A DNA stretch of 64,000 nucleotides from Streptomyces klenkii. Its GTDB lineage: Bacteria > Actinomycetota > Actinomycetes > Streptomycetales > Streptomycetaceae. The translations under genes were made by a program, and so were the position numbers. The notes below the pieces were generated by a model. The model did not search any database and was not told the DNA's origin. It saw only the letters and a program-made list of their open reading frames with translations. Location of the stretch: contig NZ_RBAM01000010.1 of assembly GCF_003626645.1 (NCBI RefSeq), forward strand, positions 62,001 through 126,000. The letters are read 5' to 3'. Shown piece after piece: positions 7,637 through 15,764 of the stretch; within the stretch, counting starts at the first letter, position 1; every line of letters begins with the position of its first letter.

Positions 7637-8734
7637 TTACGGCTTCGCGGGCCCGCCCTGCCGCGGCATTCCGTCGAGGACGCGCCGGACCACGTCCTCG
7701 GGGACGCCGGGGACGAGTTCGGCGCCGTGCGGCCCGTCGAGGACGAAGGCCAGGCCGTCACCCGCGGCTTTCTTGTCGCGCCGCATCAGGGTGATCAGCA
7801 CGGCCGGGTCGGCGTCCGCCGGCAGGGCGCCGGGCAGACCGTAGTCCCGTACGACCTGGGCGTGCTCCTCCGCTCGGCCGGCCGTGATGCGGCCGAGGGC
7901 CAGGGCCAGCCGGCCCGCGAAGACCGTGCCGATGGCCACGCCGACGCCGTGGCGGACGGCGAATCCGGTGGCGGTCTCCAGGGCGTGGCCCAGGGTGTGG
8001 CCGTAGTTGAGTATGTGCCGGCGGCCGGTGTCGCGTTCGTCGGCCGAGACGACCGACGCCTTCAGCCGCAGGCTCGCGGTGACCTGCTCGTGGACGGCGA
8101 GCCCGCGCAGGTCGCCCGCGCCGATGAAGTGGCAGCGCGCGATCTCGCCGTAGCCGTTGGTCCACTCCTCGGCGGGCAGCGTCTCCAGGTAGGTGGTGTC
8201 GCACAGCACGGCGGCGGGCTGCCAGTAGGCGCCGACGAGGTTCTTGCCCTCGGGCAGGTTGACGGCGGTCTTGCCGCCGACGCTCGCGTCCACCTGGGCC
8301 AGGAGCGTGGTGGGCAGGTGGATGACGGGCACGCCGCGGTGGTGGAGCGCGGCCGCGAGCCCGGCCGTGTCGGTGGTCGTCCCGCCGCCGCAGGAGACGA
8401 CCACGTCGTGGCGGGTGATGCCGAAGGCGGTGAACCTCCGGCACAGGTCCTCCACGGTGGCCAGGGTCTTGTGCCGCTCCCCGTCGCGCACCGGGATGAC
8501 CGTCGAGGGCACGCCGGGGTCGGGCACCGTCTCGGGCGGCCGTGCAGTGACGATTGCGGCGCGCCGCGCGCCGAGTACCGCCACGACCTCCGGCAGGAGG
8601 TTCCGGGCCCCGGGGCCGACGTGGACGGAATAGGAACGCTCCCCCAGCTGCACGTCGACACGACTGACGGGGCCGGGGCGTTCGGCGGGGCTTTGCTGGG
8701 GTCGGGGTTCGGGCTGGGGCTGCGACTGCGGCAC
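7637..8734 (-). CDS. mitP: Amino-dehydroquinate synthase, AroB family (RifG/MitP-like)
   Basis: A 365-residue protein of the dehydroquinate-synthase family, which cyclises the (amino)DAHP precursor to (amino)dehydroquinate with NAD and a divalent metal. Visible are the NAD-binding CGGGTTTDTAGLAAAL, the LPTTLLAQVDASVGGKTAVNLPEGKNLVGA block, the metal ligand Glu in GEIARCHF and the HILNYGHTLGHALE metal-binding histidines. GEIARCHFIGAGDL and the overall pattern are closer to the aDHQ synthases of AHBA clusters than to primary-metabolism AroB, by memory. GTG start with GAGGAGG upstream. A Pro/Gln-rich N-terminal tail of about 20 residues is extra. Confidence 0.85.
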   Translation of the reverse strand: MPQSQPQPEPRPQQSPAERPGPVSRVDVQLGERSYSVHVGPGARNLLPEVVAVLGARRAAIVTARPPETVPDPGVPSTVIPVRDGERHKTLATVEDLCRRFTAFGITRHDVVVSCGGGTTTDTAGLAAALHHRGVPVIHLPTTLLAQVDASVGGKTAVNLPEGKNLVGAYWQPAAVLCDTTYLETLPAEEWTNGYGEIARCHFIGAGDLRGLAVHEQVTASLRLKASVVSADERDTGRRHILNYGHTLGHALETATGFAVRHGVGVAIGTVFAGRLALALGRITAGRAEEHAQVVRDYGLPGALPADADPAVLITLMRRDKKAAGDGLAFVLDGPHGAELVPGVPEDVVRRVLDGMPRQGGPAKP

Positions 8735-8818
8735 GGCGGGCCTCCTCGCTCGTGGGGACGCCGGCGCTTACGGGTGCGCGCCGGCGCGCGGTCGGTGCGG
8801 GGTCGGTACGGGGCCGAC

Positions 8819-9307
8819 TCAGTGCTCCGCCCGGTGTGCGGCCTCCAGGACGTAGCCGCGGCCGCGGACGGTGCGCACGCGCAGGTCCAGGGCCGCCAGC
8901 CGGCGGCGGATGCGCATGATGTGCAGGTCGAGCGCGTTGCGGCTGAGCGCGGGGCGGCCGGGCCGCGGGGCGAGCAGGGCGTCGCGGGCGACGACCTCGG
9001 TGAAGGACTCGGCCAGCCGGGCCACCAGGTGCGCGGCGGTCGGCGAGAGCAGGGCGGAGCGGCGGCGGAAGCGGAGCACGCCGTTGGGCTCGACCACGGG
9101 CCGGGCTTCCTCGGCCGCCCGCATGCGCAGCGCCTCGGCGCGGGCCCGGAGGTCCCCGGGGCTGATGGGGGCGCGCACCCAGTCCTCCCGGAGGTCTGGG
9201 CTGGCGGGCGCCTCGGCACCCGCCTCCAGCACCAGGATCCGCATGACTCCCCGGTCGCGGCAGCGCTCCCGGCGGTCGGACTCCGCCGGCCAGCGGATCA
9301 GTTCCAC
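8819..9307 (-). CDS. mitQ: OmpR-type winged-helix regulator without a receiver domain (MitQ-like)
   Basis: About 162 residues, a probable transcriptional regulator. The C-terminal ~90 residues are an OmpR/PhoB winged helix (LSPTAAHLVARLAESF, then RNALDLHIMRIRRRLAALDLRVRTVRGRGYVLEA). The N-terminal part is too short for a phospho-receiver and lacks its aspartates. GTG 9307 is preferred because it follows GGGAGA and begins the conserved VELIRWPAE stretch; a TTG at 9331 would add eight residues including a TTA leucine codon. It lies between the aDHQ synthase and BBE oxidoreductase genes, as mitQ does between mitP and mitR. It probably controls this cluster. Confidence 0.75.
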   Translation of the reverse strand: MELIRWPAESDRRERCRDRGVMRILVLEAGAEAPASPDLREDWVRAPISPGDLRARAEALRMRAAEEARPVVEPNGVLRFRRRSALLSPTAAHLVARLAESFTEVVARDALLAPRPGRPALSRNALDLHIMRIRRRLAALDLRVRTVRGRGYVLEAAHRAEH

Positions 9308-9484
9308 CTTCTCTCCCGGCAGTAACGGCAACGCGCGCCCCCTTCACCTCAACTGCTCACCGTTGAAACGGACTTCACTCAATCACACGGAAGTCCACGG
9401 CGCACGGAGGCGGGGGCGCGCTCCGGTCGGCCGACGGGCGCTGCGGGTGACGGGCACGCGCTGCGGGCGGCCTGCGCGCGCCGG

Positions 9485-11029
9485 TCAGCCGACAGCCTGG
9501 GCGAAGGAGAAGAAGCGGTGCGGGTCGTAGGCGCGCTTGACCGCGGTCAGCCGGCCGTAGTTCTCGGCGTAGTAGGCCGTCTTCCAGTCGGCCAGCTCGG
9601 GGTCGATGAAGTTCTGGTAGCTCTCGCCGTTGGAGTACGGGTCGAGGGTGTGCAGCCCGCGCGCGGCCCAGGCCCTGCCGGCGGCCTCGTCCTCGTGGCT
9701 GTAGTCCGGCTTGTTGAGGGCGATCGAGAAGCCGAGGTAGAACTCCGTGTCGCGGTGCACGTAGGCCGTGGTGGAGCGGTCGGGGCGGTTGGCGGCGCCG
9801 CCCAGGGCGAAGAAGCTCAGGAAGCGGAACTGCCCCGCCCGGGGGCCGGCGGCGAAGGCTTCCAGGATCTGTTCGACGCCCCGCGCCGGGATCGCCGCGG
9901 AGAAGAGCCGGTTGCGGTCGATGGAGAAGTTCTGCCGGGGCAGGGCGGCCTCGGGCGAGTAGCCGACCGTGTGGCACTGCTCCGGCGACAGCTCGGCACA
10001 GCCGTACTGCGCCATCATCGCGTCGTGCGCGGACATCCGCCGGGCCGACCGCGTGGCGGGCGCCCGGCCCACCGACGCGACCAGGGAGTCCAGTACGGGG
10101 TCGAGGGCGTCCGCCGCGCCGAGCCAGGCGCCGGTGACGACGACCACCGGGGCGCCCTTCCCGGCGTCCGGCCACTGCACGGCCAGGGCGGCGCCCAGGT
10201 CCCGGGGGCCGCCGATGATCCAGTGCTGCCACGCCTCGACGACGCGCTGCGCGGCCTCCCACGGCCAGGTGAGGTTGTAGGTGACGAGGGTGGGCACGTC
10301 CGTGGGCCGCAGCTCCAGGCTGGTGATCACGCCGAAGTTGCCGCCTCCGCCGCCGCGCGTCGCCCAGAACAGGTCCGGGTTCTCGGCGGCGGACGCGGTG
10401 ACGGTCCGCCCGTCGGCCAGGACGATCCGGGCCGAGACCAGGCGGTCGCAGGCCATGCCGAACTTACGGGTCTGCCAGCCCAGCCCGCCGCCCGGCACGA
10501 ACCCGCCGGGGCACACGCCCGGGCAGTTGCCGCCCGCCACGACGACACCGCGCGGCGACAGCGCCGTCAGGGCGTCCACCTGCTGGGTGCCGGCCCCCAT
10601 GACGACGGTGTTCCGGGGCGTCAGCGCCACGGTGTTCAGCCGCGAGAGGTCCAGGACGATGCCCTCGCCCGTGGAGTATCCGCCGAAGCTGTGCCCGCCG
10701 CTGCGGGGCACGAGGGGCAGGCCGTGGTCCTGGGCGAACGCGAGCGTCGTCCGTACGTCCGCCTCGCCGCGGCAGTAGGCCACCGCCTGCGGCCGGATCC
10801 CGTCGAACTGGCCGCTGTAGAGCTTCCTGGCCCGCTCGTAGCCGCTGTCCGAGGGCAGGACGAGGTTGCCCGACAGGCGGCGCCCGAGCTCGCTCCAGTC
10901 GACGCCTCCGCCGGTGCGCCGCGCGGCCGGACCCGCCGGACTTGCGGCCACCGGGCCGGTCGCACCGGCACCCGCGGCAGCGGCCGCCGCCACCGCCCCG
11001 GCCCGTAGCACAGTCCGCCTGTCGAGCAT
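9485..11029 (-). CDS. mitR: Secreted BBE-type bicovalent FAD oxidoreductase (MitR/McrA-like)
   Basis: A 514-residue flavoprotein with a twin-arginine signal (RRTVLRAG then an Ala-rich segment), so it is exported folded. The PCMH FAD domain includes VPRSGGHSFGGYS, whose His carries one FAD bond, and GNCPGVCPGGFVPGGGLGW, whose Cys carries the second. The C-terminus has the berberine-bridge signature NYGRLTAVKRAYDPHRFF. MitR, and McrA which gives mitomycin C resistance by re-oxidising the reduced drug, belong to this family. Here it may oxidise a pathway intermediate or protect the producer. It is transcribed alone toward the mitQ-like gene. Confidence 0.85.
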   Translation of the reverse strand: MLDRRTVLRAGAVAAAAAAGAGATGPVAASPAGPAARRTGGGVDWSELGRRLSGNLVLPSDSGYERARKLYSGQFDGIRPQAVAYCRGEADVRTTLAFAQDHGLPLVPRSGGHSFGGYSTGEGIVLDLSRLNTVALTPRNTVVMGAGTQQVDALTALSPRGVVVAGGNCPGVCPGGFVPGGGLGWQTRKFGMACDRLVSARIVLADGRTVTASAAENPDLFWATRGGGGGNFGVITSLELRPTDVPTLVTYNLTWPWEAAQRVVEAWQHWIIGGPRDLGAALAVQWPDAGKGAPVVVVTGAWLGAADALDPVLDSLVASVGRAPATRSARRMSAHDAMMAQYGCAELSPEQCHTVGYSPEAALPRQNFSIDRNRLFSAAIPARGVEQILEAFAAGPRAGQFRFLSFFALGGAANRPDRSTTAYVHRDTEFYLGFSIALNKPDYSHEDEAAGRAWAARGLHTLDPYSNGESYQNFIDPELADWKTAYYAENYGRLTAVKRAYDPHRFFSFAQAVG

Positions 11030-11231
11030 GCTGCCTCTCCATCTGCCGGCCCGCGCGCCCGGGCGCGCGGGAAGCGATCACGGGAACCACGGCACAGGAT
11101 GCCCGGCCGGATCACCCGTGCCTCCGCTCCTGTCAGCGGGGTGAAAGAAAGCGGCACTTGGCGTTCCGCACAATGGGAGGGACACCGGAAGCGGAAGCCG
11201 AAGCGGCGGCCGGAGGCGGAGGGCGGAGCAC

Positions 11232-11975
11232 ATGTACCAGGCGGAGCGGAGCGGGTATCGCGGCAGGCGCTTCGGGGACGACCGGCTGCTGGAGGCGAAG
11301 GTCACCGCGGTGCGGTCCGCCGTGCCCGGCATGACGGACATCACGCTGCGCGGCCCCGCCTTCGCCCGGTCCGCCAGCAAGCCGGGCGCCCACCTCCCCG
11401 TGGAGGTTCCCGGCGGCGTGCAGGGCCCTGTGCTGCGGACGTACTCGGTGTGGCGGCACACCCCGGCCGACGCCTCGCTCACCCTGCGAATCGCGCTGCA
11501 CCACCCGGGCGGCCCGGGCTGCGCGTGGGCGGGCACCGTGACGCCGGGCGAGCGCGTACGGACCGGCGTCCCGCGCAACCGGATCGTCCTCGACCCGCGG
11601 GCCCGCCACCACGTCTTCGTCGGCGAGGAGACGGGAGCGGTGCCGCTGCTCACCATGCTGGACGCACTCCCGCCCGGGGCCGTGACCCACGGGGTACTGG
11701 AGACAACGGGCGCGGAGGCCGAGTTCCCGGCGCCGGACGGCGCGCGGACACTGCCATGGGTGCACCGCGGCCGCGCCTCGGCCGCCGCCTCACCGGTACT
11801 GGTGACAGCCGTCCGCCGACTGGAACTGCCACCGGGACCGGGCGTCGCCTACGTCGCGGGAGAGGCAGCGACCTGCCGGGCGGTGCTACGCCACTTCGTC
11901 ACCGAGCGGGGCTGGCCGCGGTACGCGATCAAAACACAGACCCACTGGACACCGGGCAAGAGCGGCATCCACTGA
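11232..11975 (+). CDS. Siderophore-interacting protein (SIP-type flavin reductase)
   Basis: A 247-residue cytoplasmic FAD-dependent ferric-siderophore reductase family member. The FAD-binding segment is RTYSVWRH, followed by a SIP-type NAD(P)H domain (HVFVGEETGAVPLLTMLDALP) and the typical C-terminus YVAGEAATCRAVLRHFVTERGW...WTPGKSG. It would release iron by reducing ferric siderophores. It is divergent from the BBE gene over a 202-base gap with no other gene, and is probably outside the AHBA cluster. ATG start with a GGAG-like site upstream. Confidence 0.88.
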   Translation: MYQAERSGYRGRRFGDDRLLEAKVTAVRSAVPGMTDITLRGPAFARSASKPGAHLPVEVPGGVQGPVLRTYSVWRHTPADASLTLRIALHHPGGPGCAWAGTVTPGERVRTGVPRNRIVLDPRARHHVFVGEETGAVPLLTMLDALPPGAVTHGVLETTGAEAEFPAPDGARTLPWVHRGRASAAASPVLVTAVRRLELPPGPGVAYVAGEAATCRAVLRHFVTERGWPRYAIKTQTHWTPGKSGIH

Positions 11976-12090
11976 ACGTCACGGCGCATGACCCAGGCGC
12001 GCGATGGTCCACGCGTCGCCGTGCACGCGTTTGCCTGCGTCCCCGGCGAAGGCCGTGGCGGGGGCGGTCCCGGCCGTCGGGGGCGCCGTG

Positions 12091-12981
12091 TCAGGTTGTG
12101 CGGGCGCGGAGGGCGTCGACTGCTATGCGGGCGGTCGTGCCGATGACGGCGTCGGCCGGGGGGAGGACCGCGGCGGGGCTGGAGGCTCGGGTGAAGACCG
12201 CTACGGCGTAGCGCCCGCCGTCGGGGTATTCGACGACGCCGACCTCGTTGCGGACGGTGGGCAGGCTCCCGGTCTTGCCGGCGACGTGGACGTCGTCGAA
12301 GGGGAAGCCGGAGGCGAGCCGGTGGGGCCAGACCTGTAGCCCCAGCAGGCGGCGCATCGACGCGGCGTACTCGGGGGCACAGGCTTCGTCCCGCCAGATC
12401 GCGCCGAGCAGGCGGGTCATGTCGCGCGGGGTGCTGCGGTTCGTGGCGGCGGGGTCGAGCACGCGGAGCCCGGCGACGACGCGGGGGTCGGTCAGTGCCT
12501 GAGGGCCCCCGGGGCCGGTGTCCTCCTTCAGGAGGGCGAGGAAGTCGCCGAAGGTGTGGACGGCGTGGGTGCGAGTGAGCCCCAGGCGCCGGGTGGTGTG
12601 GTTGACGGCGTCCAGGCCGACGCGCCGGAGGAGGAGGTCGGCGGCGGTGTTGTCGCTGACGGCCATCATCAGGTAGGCGGCGTCGCGCAGGGAGAGGCGG
12701 ACCTCGTCGAGCATGGCGGCCAGCCCCGTAGGGCCGGGGGTGCGGCCGGGCGGCGGGCACACCGTCTGCTCGGAGAGGTCCAGCAGGCCTTCTTCCGCCT
12801 GCTGGTGGAGGGCGACGAGCACGCAGAGCTTGTGGACGCTGGCGGTGACGACCGGCTGGTCGGCGCCGACGTCGAGCTGGGCTCCGGAGTCGATGTCGGC
12901 GGCGTGCAGCCAGCCGGTGACGCCGGCTTCGGTGAAGGCGGCGCGGATGCGGCCGCGCGTACGGGCCGGGGTCTCGGTCAT
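12091..12981 (-). CDS. blaB: Penicillin-recognising serine protein, BlaB-like
   Basis: A 296-residue class A beta-lactamase-fold protein without a signal peptide, so probably cytoplasmic. It has the SVHK nucleophile motif, SDN and KTG, but I cannot find the omega-loop Glu (ExxLN); the corresponding stretch reads LTRTHAVHTFGDFLALL. It starts inside the stop of the LysR gene (ATGA). In Streptomyces cacaoi the blaA-blaB pair has this arrangement and BlaB is reported to be needed for beta-lactamase induction without hydrolysing drug. A sensor or signalling role is inferred. Confidence 0.75.
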   Translation of the reverse strand: MTETPARTRGRIRAAFTEAGVTGWLHAADIDSGAQLDVGADQPVVTASVHKLCVLVALHQQAEEGLLDLSEQTVCPPPGRTPGPTGLAAMLDEVRLSLRDAAYLMMAVSDNTAADLLLRRVGLDAVNHTTRRLGLTRTHAVHTFGDFLALLKEDTGPGGPQALTDPRVVAGLRVLDPAATNRSTPRDMTRLLGAIWRDEACAPEYAASMRRLLGLQVWPHRLASGFPFDDVHVAGKTGSLPTVRNEVGVVEYPDGGRYAVAVFTRASSPAAVLPPADAVIGTTARIAVDALRARTT

Positions 12982-13931
12982 ATCCAGTACTCCGCCGCGG
13001 GGCGCAGGTGCAGGGGGCTGGGGGGCAGGTCGCCGGCAGTGGCGGTGGCGGCGAGGGCGTCGGTGACGGTGTCGGCGAAGGCCAGGGCGGCGGCGTCGCC
13101 GCGCCCCTTCGGCCAGGCGGCGGAGTGGCGCAGGGTCAGCGGGGCGCCGGCGAGGGGGCGCCAGGTGATGTCCGGGTCCTGGCCGGGGTGGGCGTCGCGC
13201 GGGCCGAAGGCGACGGCGCGGGAGGAGAGGATCAGGCCGCGGGTGAAGCTGGGGCCCTGGCCGTGGCGGACCGCGGCGGGGGTGTAGCCGTGCCGGGCAC
13301 AGGTGGTCAGCAGGTCGTCGTGTACGGCCGGGGCCTGGGCGCGGGGGAAGAGGATCAGGTCGTATCCGGTGAGGGCGGTGAGCGGAACCGTCCCGGACCG
13401 GGCGGCCGGGGCGTGCCGGGGCAGCAGCACGCCGAGTTCGTGGCGCAGGACGGGGCCGAGCTCCAGCCCGGCGACGTCGCAGGGATGGCGGAGGAGCCCC
13501 ACGTCCAGGTCGTGCGAGGCGAGCCCGGCGAGCTGGTCGGCGGTGGGCAGTTCGTGCAGTTCCAGTTCCACTCCGCCGTGCTGCCGCTGGAAGCCGGCGA
13601 GGATCGCGGCGACGGTGCCGGCGGCGAGGTCGGGCGGCAGGGCGGCGCGCAGCAGTCCGCTGCGGCCTTCCCGGATGCGGCGGGCCGTTGCCATGAGGGC
13701 CTCGGAGCGGGCCAGTATCTCGCGGGCCTCGTCGAGGAGCAGGGTGCCGCCCTTGGTGATCGTGACCTGCCGGCTGGTGCGCTCGAACAGGCGCACTCCC
13801 AGCTCCCGCTCCAGGCGCTGGATGCGCTGCGAGAGGGGAGGCTGGGCCATGCCGAGGCGCTGGGCGGCCCGGCCGAAATGTGACTCTTCTGCAACAGCCA
13901 CGAAGCACTGTAGGTGGCGTATCAGGTCCAC
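12978..13931 (-). CDS. blaA: LysR-family regulator, BlaA-like
   Basis: A 317-residue LysR-type transcription factor. The N-terminal helix-turn-helix is FVAVAEESHFGRAAQRLGMAQPPLSQRIQRLERELGVRLFERT in outline (residues 10-55), followed by a linker helix and a two-lobe effector domain. GTG start at 13931. It is divergent from the PBP-beta-lactamase operon across an 85-base region carrying an AT-rich palindrome, the usual AmpR-like layout. It probably activates the beta-lactamase operon with BlaB. Confidence 0.85.
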   Translation of the reverse strand: MDLIRHLQCFVAVAEESHFGRAAQRLGMAQPPLSQRIQRLERELGVRLFERTSRQVTITKGGTLLLDEAREILARSEALMATARRIREGRSGLLRAALPPDLAAGTVAAILAGFQRQHGGVELELHELPTADQLAGLASHDLDVGLLRHPCDVAGLELGPVLRHELGVLLPRHAPAARSGTVPLTALTGYDLILFPRAQAPAVHDDLLTTCARHGYTPAAVRHGQGPSFTRGLILSSRAVAFGPRDAHPGQDPDITWRPLAGAPLTLRHSAAWPKGRGDAAALAFADTVTDALAATATAGDLPPSPLHLRPAAEYWI

Positions 13932-13955
13932 AAGCAGGAACTATATCGCAGATTA

Positions 13956-13972
13956 ATCAATCGGATATTGAT
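13956..13972. promoter_or_regulatory. Candidate LysR operator (ATCAAT-N5-ATTGAT)
   Basis: A perfect 6-bp inverted repeat (ATCAATCGGATATTGAT) in an AT-rich patch, unusual in this GC-rich DNA. It lies midway between the divergent LysR and PBP starts. LysR proteins bind such interrupted dyads and often repress themselves from the same site. AT-rich flanks (TATATC, TTAATC) may also hold the -10 elements. Confidence 0.55.
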
Positions 13973-14016
13973 ATCGATCTTGGACGGACGGGTGCGGGTG
14001 CTGCTCTTCTCGGGCC

Positions 14017-15717
14017 ATGCAACCTTCTGAGCCTTCGCACACCACTGCACCAACCGCCGCAGGCACTTCCGCAGGCACTTCCGCACGCACCGCCGCCGCC
14101 CCTCGCAGCCGGCGGCGACGCCGTACGGCTCGCGTGGCCTTCGCGGCGGCGGGAACGCTCGCCGCGGCCACCGGCGGGGCGTACGCGGCCGGGTGGGGCC
14201 CCTTCGCTTCCGGCACCGCGTCCTCCGACCCCGCGGCCGCGACCCAGGCACGAGCGTTCCTGGCCGACTGGGCGGCCGGCAGGATGGCGGAGGCGGGGAG
14301 CCGCACCACGAGCCCCGGGCAGGCCGAAACCACGCTGCGGAACTTCACCGCCGGCCTGGAGATCCGCAAGCCGGCCCTGACCGCCGCGACGGCGACCGCC
14401 GCCGGGGACGGCACGGTCACCGTGCCCTTCACCGCGAAGATGCCCGTCGCCGGCCTGGGGACCTGGACCTACGCCTCGAAGCTCCCGCTGCGCAAACAGC
14501 AGGACGGGACGTGGAAGGTGGACTGGACCCTCGCCCTCGTCCATCCGAAGCTGAACAGCACCGACAAGTTCCGTCTGGAACGCGACGACGCCGGCACGGT
14601 CCCGGTCACCGACCGCCGCGGCGCCCCGTTGTCCGGCGGCACGTACCCCTCCCTGGCGCCCGTCGTCGCCCAGCTCGGCAAGGCCGCCGGGGGCGGCCCC
14701 CGGGGAACGATCCGGCTCGTCGATCGCGTGTCGGGAGAGAGCAAGGGCACGGAAGCCACCTTCGGCGCCGCACCCGCCCGGACCGGCGACGGGCCCGTCC
14801 GCACCACGATCGACCCGGCGTGGCAGGCGGCCGCCGAGAAGGCCCTCGCTTCCAAGGGCCGCGGGAAGAGCGCCGCCCTGGTCGCCCTGCGCGCCGACAC
14901 CGGCGAGATCCTCGCCGTGGCGAACTCCCCGTCCTCCGGGTTCAACCGTGCCGTCTCCGGCACCTACGCGCCCGGCTCCACCTGGAAGATCGTCACGACA
15001 AGCGCGCTGCTGCTCAAGAACGCCGTCGAGCCCGGCACCGTCGTCGACTGCCCCAAGTACCTGACGGTCGGCAAGCAGTTCCACAACATGGAGCTGGCCG
15101 AGCACCGGGGCGCCACGTTCACCGAGGACTTCACCGAGTCGTGCAACACGGCCTTCATCAGCCTGCGCGACAAGCTCGGCGACCGGGAAGCGGGCGACGT
15201 CGCCAAGAAGTACTTCGGCATAGGCCAGAACTGGAACATCGGCATCCCCTCCTTCGACGGTGCCGCTCCCCCGCCGGGCGACCAGACAGAGAAGGCCGCC
15301 GCGATGATCGGGCAGGGCAAGGTGCTGGGCAACCCGCTGACCATGGCGTCCGTCGCCGCGACGGCGTCCTCCGGCACGTTCCGCCAGCCCACCCTCCTCC
15401 CCGGCACCCGCGACACCCGCGGCACGACCACCACCACGCCCCTCCCCAAGAACGTCGTCGACCGGCTGCGCGCCATGATGCGCGCCACGGTCACCGACGG
15501 CACCGCCCGGGGCCTGGCGGACCTGCCCGGTGATGTCGGCGCGAAGACCGGCACCGCCGAAGTCTCCGAGCAGGCCCCCAACAACGGCTGGGTCGCCGCC
15601 CACCGGGGCGGCATCGCCGTCGCCGCGGTCGTGGAAGGCGGCCTCAGCGGCAGCGCCTCCGCCGTCCCCATCGTCCACGACGTACTGGCCGCCGTACCCG
15701 CCGCCGACGGTTCTTGA
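14017..15717 (+). CDS. Penicillin-binding protein (transpeptidase) with NTF2-like N-domain
   Basis: A 566-residue membrane-anchored transpeptidase. An Arg-rich cytoplasmic tail precedes one membrane segment (RVAFAAAGTLAAATGGAYAA). Next is an NTF2/MecA-N-like domain (residues ~70-180), a dimerisation region, and the transpeptidase domain with STWK (nucleophile), SCN and KTGTA. It would cross-link peptidoglycan. Placed between the blaA/blaB-type genes and a beta-lactamase, it may be a low-affinity PBP contributing to resistance, which is inference. The stop and the next gene's start are 47 bases apart in an apparent operon. Confidence 0.85.
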   Translation: MQPSEPSHTTAPTAAGTSAGTSARTAAAPRSRRRRRTARVAFAAAGTLAAATGGAYAAGWGPFASGTASSDPAAATQARAFLADWAAGRMAEAGSRTTSPGQAETTLRNFTAGLEIRKPALTAATATAAGDGTVTVPFTAKMPVAGLGTWTYASKLPLRKQQDGTWKVDWTLALVHPKLNSTDKFRLERDDAGTVPVTDRRGAPLSGGTYPSLAPVVAQLGKAAGGGPRGTIRLVDRVSGESKGTEATFGAAPARTGDGPVRTTIDPAWQAAAEKALASKGRGKSAALVALRADTGEILAVANSPSSGFNRAVSGTYAPGSTWKIVTTSALLLKNAVEPGTVVDCPKYLTVGKQFHNMELAEHRGATFTEDFTESCNTAFISLRDKLGDREAGDVAKKYFGIGQNWNIGIPSFDGAAPPPGDQTEKAAAMIGQGKVLGNPLTMASVAATASSGTFRQPTLLPGTRDTRGTTTTTPLPKNVVDRLRAMMRATVTDGTARGLADLPGDVGAKTGTAEVSEQAPNNGWVAAHRGGIAVAAVVEGGLSGSASAVPIVHDVLAAVPAADGS

Positions 15718-15764
15718 GCAACCCCTCACCGGCTGCCGTATCCGACCCGAAAGGCCATCACCCC

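Noticed and set aside
9308..9331. TTA codon in the mitQ-like regulator (TTG 9331 start)
   Set aside because: The better ribosome site and conserved start point to GTG 9307, which excludes the TTA codon.
12091..13908. A single 605-residue frame covering both the LysR and BlaB-like genes
   Set aside because: The upper part is an Arg/Pro-rich shadow of the LysR gene; the real genes are two overlapping frames joined by ATGA.
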